Assembly (NCBI GenBank): GCA_902537055.1
Contig: CACAZW010000001.1
Coordinates: forward strand, 149,060-213,059
DNA length: 64,000 nucleotides
Source: an uncultured Pelagibacteraceae bacterium
GTDB taxonomy: Bacteria > Pseudomonadota > Alphaproteobacteria > Pelagibacterales > Pelagibacteraceae
Direction: 5' to 3'
In this document: piece after piece, positions 59,223-64,000 of the stretch
Position numbering within the stretch: position 1 is the stretch's first letter
How the letters are laid out: the number at the start of each line of letters is the position of its first letter
Notes under the pieces: model-generated
Database searches by the model: none
The model's input: only the letters and a program-made list of their open reading frames with translations
Told to the model about the DNA's origin: nothing
Made by a program: the position numbers and the translations under genes

Positions 59223-60682
59223 TGTCAGATATAACAAGTAAAAGTTTATTCGAATTAACATCGAATATAAAAGAAAAAAAACTATCTTCAGGGGAAATTA
59301 CAAAAGCATTTATAGACCGTGCTGAAAAATCAAAAAAATTAAATGTTTATGTTACGGATAATTTTGAAAAAGCAATAGATCAATCAAAGAAATTTGATTC
59401 TAATCCTAACTTTGATTTAAAACTACCAGGTATTCCCATTGCTGTTAAAGATTTATTTTGTACAAATGGAGTTAGAACAACAGCAGGTAGCAAAATATTA
59501 AATAACTTCGTTCCCACATATGAGTCTACAGTTACTCAAAATTTGTGGAGTCAAGGAGCAATACTTCTTGGTAAACTTAATTGTGATGAATTTGCTATGG
59601 GCTCTTCAAATGAAACTAGTTTTTTTGGAAATGTTCAAAATCCGGTAGGAGAAAATTTAGTCCCTGGTGGATCTTCTGGAGGTTCTTCTGCAGCTGTCGC
59701 TGCAAATTTAACTCCAGTTACCATTGGAACAGATACAGGTGGATCTATTCGTCAACCAGCATCATTTACAGGAACTGTTGGACTTAAACCTACATATGGA
59801 AGTTGTTCTCGTTATGGAATTGTAGCATTTGCTTCATCTTTAGATCAAGCAGGACCTATGACTAAAAATGTAAGAGACTGTTCTATGCTTTTAGAGGTGA
59901 TCTCTTCATTTGATCAAAAAGATTCAACCTCAATTGATTACAAAAGAAATTGTTATTCAAAAGAATTGTCAAAAGATATTAAAGGAAAGAAAATTGGTAT
60001 TCCTAAAGAATATAGAGTTGACAATATGCCTGACGAAATTGAACAGCTATGGAAAAATGGTATCTCATATGCAAAAGATTGCGGAGCAGAAATTATCGAT
60101 ATTTCTCTTCCACATACTAATTACGCATTACCAACTTATTATATTGTTGCACCAGCTGAAGCATCTTCAAATCTAGCAAGATATGATGGTGTTAAATATG
60201 GATTTAGATCTCATGGTCAAAATTTAATAGAAATGTATGAAAAAACTAGATCTGAAGGTTTTGGTGATGAAGTTAAAAGAAGAATTATGATTGGAACTTA
60301 TGTTTTATCTTCTGGTTACTATGATGCCTATTATCTAAAAGCGCAGAAAGTAAGACAATTAATAAAAAAAGATTTTGATGATGCCTTTTCTAAAGTTGAT
60401 GCAATTTTAACTCCATCTACTCCAAGCTCAGCATTTAAAATTGGTGAAAAAACAAATGATCCAGTATCAATGTATTTAAATGATATATTTACAGTTCCAA
60501 TAAATCTAGCGGGCTTACCAGGTATTTCTATACCAGCTGGTAAAGATAAAAATAATTATCCTTTAGGCCTTCAAGTAATTGGAAAACCTTTTGATGAACA
60601 AAATATACTTAATATTTCTTATGCATTAGAAGATAAGATTAATTTTAAAAATGATATTTCAGACTGGTGGTTAAGTGAGTAA
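59222..60682 (+). CDS. gatA: Aspartyl/glutamyl-tRNA amidotransferase subunit A
   Basis: Amidase subunit of 486 residues that releases ammonia from glutamine. The triad is seen as the lysine in IPIAVKD near 79, the cis-serine in [14 protein letters not shown] near 152, and the nucleophile serine in [14 protein letters not shown] near 174. Overlaps gatC by one base and gatB by 8. Confidence 0.98.
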   Translation: MSDITSKSLFELTSNIKEKKLSSGEITKAFIDRAEKSKKLNVYVTDNFEKAIDQSKKFDSNPNFDLKLPGIPIAVKDLFCTNGVRTTAGSKILNNFVPTYESTVTQNLWSQGAILLGKLNCDEFAMGSSNETSFFGNVQNPVGENLVPGGSSGGSSAAVAANLTPVTIGTDTGGSIRQPASFTGTVGLKPTYGSCSRYGIVAFASSLDQAGPMTKNVRDCSMLLEVISSFDQKDSTSIDYKRNCYSKELSKDIKGKKIGIPKEYRVDNMPDEIEQLWKNGISYAKDCGAEIIDISLPHTNYALPTYYIVAPAEASSNLARYDGVKYGFRSHGQNLIEMYEKTRSEGFGDEVKRRIMIGTYVLSSGYYDAYYLKAQKVRQLIKKDFDDAFSKVDAILTPSTPSSAFKIGEKTNDPVSMYLNDIFTVPINLAGLPGISIPAGKDKNNYPLGLQVIGKPFDEQNILNISYALEDKINFKNDISDWWLSE

Positions 60683-62141
60683 AAATAGTGAATATCTTAT
60701 TGAAAGAGAAAATAAACAATATGAAGTGATAATTGGTTTAGAAGTGCACGCTCAAGTTACTTCAGAGTCAAAACTTTTCTCTCAATCATCAACAAAATTT
60801 GGTGCAGAACCAAACACTCAAGTTAGTCTCGTAGATGCAGCATTTCCAGGAATGTTACCAGTTATAAATGAATTTTGTATTGAACAAGCAATTAAAACTG
60901 GAATAGGACTTAAAGCCAAAATAAATAAAAAATCTGTATTTGATAGAAAAAATTATTTTTATGCAGATTTACCCCAAGGATATCAAATCTCTCAATACAA
61001 ATATCCAATTGTCGGTGAAGGAAAAGTAATTTTAGATATGCCGAATGGTCAAAAAGAAATTGGAATTGAAAGATTACACTTAGAGCAAGATGCAGGTAAA
61101 AGTATTCATGATATTGATCCAAATAATACATTAGTTGATTTAAATAGATCTGGAGTGGCTTTAATGGAAATAGTAAGCAAGCCTGATTTGAGATCTCCAG
61201 ATGAAGTCAACGTTTATATAAAAAAATTAAGATCGATAATGAGATATTTAGGTACATGTGATGGCAATATGCAAGAAGGTTCTTTGAGGGCAGATGTTAA
61301 TGTATCAGTAAGATTAAAAGGGGAGACTGAATTTGGCACCAGGTGTGAAATTAAAAATGTTAATTCAATAAAATTTATGCAAATGGCAATAATATCCGAA
61401 GCAAATAGACAAATAGATTTGTTAGAGGAGGGGAAAGAAATAGATCAAGAGACAAGACTTTTTGACACTAAAAGAAATGAGACAAGATCTATGAGATCAA
61501 AAGAAGACGCGCATGATTACAGATATTTTCCTGATCCAGATCTATTACCGCTTGAAATAAGCCAAGAGTTAATTGAAAAAATAAAATCAGATATACCTGA
61601 ATTACCAGATGAAAAGAAAAAAAGATTTATAGATAAATTTAATCTTTCACCATATGAAGCAACAATTTTGGTATCTGATATTGAAACATCAAATTTCTTT
61701 GAAGAAGTTATAAAAAATTCAGATGTTAAATTAGCAACAAACTGGATTACAGGTGAATTATTTGCAGTTTTAAATGAAAAAAATTTAGAAATATCTCAAA
61801 GCCCAGTTAGTGCTAAAAATCTATCAAAACTTATAAACCTTATAAAAGATGGAACTATATCAGGAAAAATAGCTAAAACGGTTTTTGAACAAATGATAGA
61901 TGGAGATCAAGATCCATTAATAATAGTAAAAGAAAAAGGTTTAAAACAAGAAAGCGATCCAAAAGCGATAGAGGAATTGATAAATAAAGTTATTGAAAAT
62001 AATTCAGATAAGGTTGCTGAATATAAATCTGGTAAAGATAAATTATTTGGTTTTTTTGTTGGTCAAGCCATGAAAGAAAGTAAAGGAAAAGGCAATCCTC
62101 AATTAATAAACAAAATATTAAAAGAAAAGTTGAATGGATAA
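60675..62141 (+). CDS. gatB: Aspartyl/glutamyl-tRNA amidotransferase subunit B
   Basis: tRNA-binding kinase/amidotransferase subunit, 488 residues, started by GTG at 60675. The core has GLEVHAQV near residue 21, [18 protein letters not shown] near 91, and RADVNVSVR near 200; the C-terminal GatB/YqeY domain is present. It activates Glu- or Asp-tRNA and uses ammonia channelled from GatA. The operon is in the order C-A-B. Confidence 0.98.
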   Translation: MSKNSEYLIERENKQYEVIIGLEVHAQVTSESKLFSQSSTKFGAEPNTQVSLVDAAFPGMLPVINEFCIEQAIKTGIGLKAKINKKSVFDRKNYFYADLPQGYQISQYKYPIVGEGKVILDMPNGQKEIGIERLHLEQDAGKSIHDIDPNNTLVDLNRSGVALMEIVSKPDLRSPDEVNVYIKKLRSIMRYLGTCDGNMQEGSLRADVNVSVRLKGETEFGTRCEIKNVNSIKFMQMAIISEANRQIDLLEEGKEIDQETRLFDTKRNETRSMRSKEDAHDYRYFPDPDLLPLEISQELIEKIKSDIPELPDEKKKRFIDKFNLSPYEATILVSDIETSNFFEEVIKNSDVKLATNWITGELFAVLNEKNLEISQSPVSAKNLSKLINLIKDGTISGKIAKTVFEQMIDGDQDPLIIVKEKGLKQESDPKAIEELINKVIENNSDKVAEYKSGKDKLFGFFVGQAMKESKGKGNPQLINKILKEKLNG

Positions 62142-62781
62142 AAATTTCATAATTGATCAAAATATGATCAATTATATTTTTTCACATACAAATAATCTTC
62201 ACAAAGTACAAAAAAAATTATTAAAATATAACGAAAAACTTGGTCATATTAAAAAATTACAAATTTCAATTCTACAAGCTAACTTCATACAATTTATCAT
62301 AAAAATTAATAACTATAAATCATATTTAGAAATTGGCACTTTTACGGGTTACAGCATTTTATCTGCTGCACTTGCCTTACCTAAGAATTGCAAATTAATT
62401 GGTATAGATAAAAATTTAAAAACTAACAATGAGGCAATTAAGTTTTTTAAAGAAGCAAAGCAAGATAAAAAAATAAATCTTCTTTGTGAAAATGGAAAAA
62501 TTGCTCTTGAAAATCTAATTAAGAAAAAGGAAAAATATGACGTGATATTAATTGATGCAGATAAAGAAAATTATATAAATTATTTTAATCAGTCTCTTAA
62601 ATTAAAAAGCAAAAAGGGTATAATTTTAATTGATAATACTCTTTGGAAAGGAGATGTTGCAAATCCAAAGATAAAAGACAAATTAACTATAAAATTAAGA
62701 GAATTTAATAAATACATAAAAAAATCACCTATTAATAAGTATATTTTACCAATTGGTGATGGTTTTACAGTTTGTTGGTAA
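62134..62781 (+). CDS. SAM-dependent O-methyltransferase, caffeoyl-CoA OMT-like family
   Basis: A 215-residue class I methyltransferase. [20 protein letters not shown] near residue 66 is the SAM motif I, and [21 protein letters not shown] and [15 protein letters not shown] near residues 130-175 hold metal-binding aspartates as in the COG4122 family. Its substrate is unknown. Overlaps gatB by 8 bases. Confidence 0.85.
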   Translation: MDKNFIIDQNMINYIFSHTNNLHKVQKKLLKYNEKLGHIKKLQISILQANFIQFIIKINNYKSYLEIGTFTGYSILSAALALPKNCKLIGIDKNLKTNNEAIKFFKEAKQDKKINLLCENGKIALENLIKKKEKYDVILIDADKENYINYFNQSLKLKSKKGIILIDNTLWKGDVANPKIKDKLTIKLREFNKYIKKSPINKYILPIGDGFTVCW

Positions 62782-62783
62782 TT

Positions 62784-63656
62784 ATGTTTGAAATCCTATC
62801 TTTTTATAAAATATCAAAACTTAATAAATTAAAAATTATTAAAAAAAATATTTTAAAAGAAGCTAATAAACTTGATATTAAAGGTCTTATAATATTATCT
62901 CCTGAAGGAATTAATGGTACAATATCAGGTAGTCATAAAAAAATTAAAATTACAATTACAAAAATAAAGAATATCTTATCAATTGATAGATTTGATATTC
63001 AAAATAAATTTAACTCAAAAATATTACCATACACAAAAAATAAAGTTAAAATAAAAGATGAAGTAGTTCCAATTAATGAAAAAATTAATTTTAAAAATTT
63101 TTTTAATAAAAAATATTTATCACCTAAAAAATGGGATGAATTTATATCTAAAAAAAATATTAAACTGATTGATGCCAGAAAACCTTTTGAATATAAGATT
63201 GGTACATTTAAAAATGCTCTTAATCCAGAAACTAAAAATTTTAGAGATTTTAAAAATTATTTATCAAAATTTAATAAAGATGAATCAATAGGGATGTTTT
63301 GCACCGGAGGTATCAGGTGTGAAAAAGCGTCTAATTATCTTAATAATAAAGGTTTTAAAAATGTTTATATGCTTAAGGGTGGTATCTTAAATTATCTTAA
63401 CAAAACTGATCCAAAAAAAAGTAAGTGGAATGGTGAATGTTTTGTTTTTGATAAAAGAGTTACTATTAAAAAAAACCTAGAAATTGGAAATTATACTGTT
63501 TGTGGTGGTTGTAGAATGCCATTGCATAAAAAACTAACCAAATCAAAAAAGTATAAAGTAGGCCTATCATGTCCAAATTGTTTTGATAAATTGACAAATG
63601 ATCAAATAAAGCGTTTCACAATGAGACACAATCAAATGATAAATTCAAAAAAATAA
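62784..63656 (+). CDS. trhO: Rhodanese-related tRNA uridine 5-oxyacetic/hydroxylation protein TrhO (UPF0176)
   Basis: A 290-residue protein from ATG at 62784; an in-frame TTG at 62772 would overlap the previous gene. It has an N-terminal acylphosphatase-like domain, a rhodanese domain with Cys173 in MFCTGGIRCEKA, and a C-terminal cysteine-rich region (CGGCRMPL, CPNCFD). TrhO is known to hydroxylate uridine-34 of some tRNAs in bacteria. Confidence 0.92.
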   Translation: MFEILSFYKISKLNKLKIIKKNILKEANKLDIKGLIILSPEGINGTISGSHKKIKITITKIKNILSIDRFDIQNKFNSKILPYTKNKVKIKDEVVPINEKINFKNFFNKKYLSPKKWDEFISKKNIKLIDARKPFEYKIGTFKNALNPETKNFRDFKNYLSKFNKDESIGMFCTGGIRCEKASNYLNNKGFKNVYMLKGGILNYLNKTDPKKSKWNGECFVFDKRVTIKKNLEIGNYTVCGGCRMPLHKKLTKSKKYKVGLSCPNCFDKLTNDQIKRFTMRHNQMINSKK

Positions 63657-63660
63657 TACC

Positions 63661-64000
63661 ATGAATATATTAAGTGATGACATCAAAGAATTAATTAAAA
63701 AATTAGCGATACCTGCATCTGTAGGTACACTCTTTCAAACATTATATAATATTGCTGATACATATTTTGCAGGAAAAATATCACCTGAAGCTTTGTCAGC
63801 TTTAACAAAATCTTTTCCAATTTATTTTATTATTATTGCCTCATCTATTGGTATCACAGTTGCAGGTACATCACTGATAGGTAATAGCATTGGAGAAAAA
63901 AATAATAAAAATGCTTCAATTTATTTCTGCCAATTAATTTTCTTTTCTTTTTTGATAATTCTGTTGATTACTTTTATTGGTTTAAATTATGCATCAGACC
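63661..64000 (+). CDS. MATE-family efflux transporter, N-terminal part (cut by window end)
   Basis: An open frame from ATG at 63661 runs past the window end, 113 complete codons seen. The LAIPASVGTLFQTLYNIADTYFAG stretch near residue 15 and FPIYFIIIASSIGITVAGTSLIG with GEKNNK after it are typical of the first two to three membrane segments of MATE transporters, which export cationic compounds using Na+ or H+ gradients. The substrate cannot be told. Confidence 0.88.
   Translation, partial: MNILSDDIKELIKKLAIPASVGTLFQTLYNIADTYFAGKISPEALSALTKSFPIYFIIIASSIGITVAGTSLIGNSIGEKNNKNASIYFCQLIFFSFLIILLITFIGLNYASD

Overview
The window looks like a chromosomal segment of a SAR11-clade alphaproteobacterium (Candidatus Pelagibacter or a close relative). 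This rests on very high A+T content, short proteins, gene-to-gene spacings of a few bases, many start/stop overlaps, and the alphaproteobacterial order secY-adk-rpsM-rpsK-rpoA-rplQ. The identification comes from gene content and compaction, not from a database search.

Layout. (1) 1-7008, minus strand: sfsA, map, purB, purC, purS, purQ, purL, bolA and grxD, a nearly gapless purine-synthesis run ending in the BolA/CGFS-glutaredoxin pair. (2) 7031-10488, plus strand: a CinA/MoCF-domain protein, a gamma-glutamylcyclotransferase-like protein, AzlC/AzlD and a homoserine-dehydrogenase-like SAF-domain protein. (3) 10489-16335: an accessory island at tRNA-Leu(UAA). (4) 16339-19617: nadK, rlmB, tuf, and tRNAs Thr, Tyr, Gly and Trp. 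(5) 19630-46614: a near-continuous run for translation and transcription: secE-nusG-rplKAJL-rpoBC, rpsL-rpsG-fusA, the S10/spc genes to secY-adk, then rpsM-rpsK-rpoA-rplQ. No rpmD (L30) lies between rpsE and rplO. (6) 46625-64000: housekeeping genes (rluC-type synthase, lipB, mgtE, panC, galU-ugd, ridA, topA, plsY, pyrC-like, pyrB, ruvX, gatCAB, an O-methyltransferase, trhO and the start of a MATE transporter).

The most interesting structure is the island. The first 39 nt of tRNA-Leu(UAA) occur three times in direct orientation (10533, 13584, 16250), and only the last copy has the 3' half. Two tandem elements of about 3.05 and 2.67 kb lie between them. Each carries two genes, no visible recombinase, three AGTCT sites at 10-bp period at the left end, and a paired 9-bp repeat at 11-bp period near both ends. 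The 9-mer is CTAGGATCT at both ends of element A and AACTAGAAA at both ends of element B, so the ends match within an element and differ between elements. The right ends also carry a replacement tRNA promoter. This fits small non-autonomous elements that insert in the anticodon-loop region, supply a new promoter and 5' half, and stack. Element A carries a GNAT protein and a PD-(D/E)xK-SF1 helicase (DUF2075-like). Element B carries an exported amidohydrolase and an exported lyase-like protein.

Other points: galU is split by a one-base frameshift at an A9-G run that also forms an in-frame A-AAA-AAG slippery site. The dihydroorotase-like partner of pyrB lacks the HxH metal motif and is probably non-catalytic. 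A perfect 26-bp palindrome sits at the rluC/lipB convergent junction.
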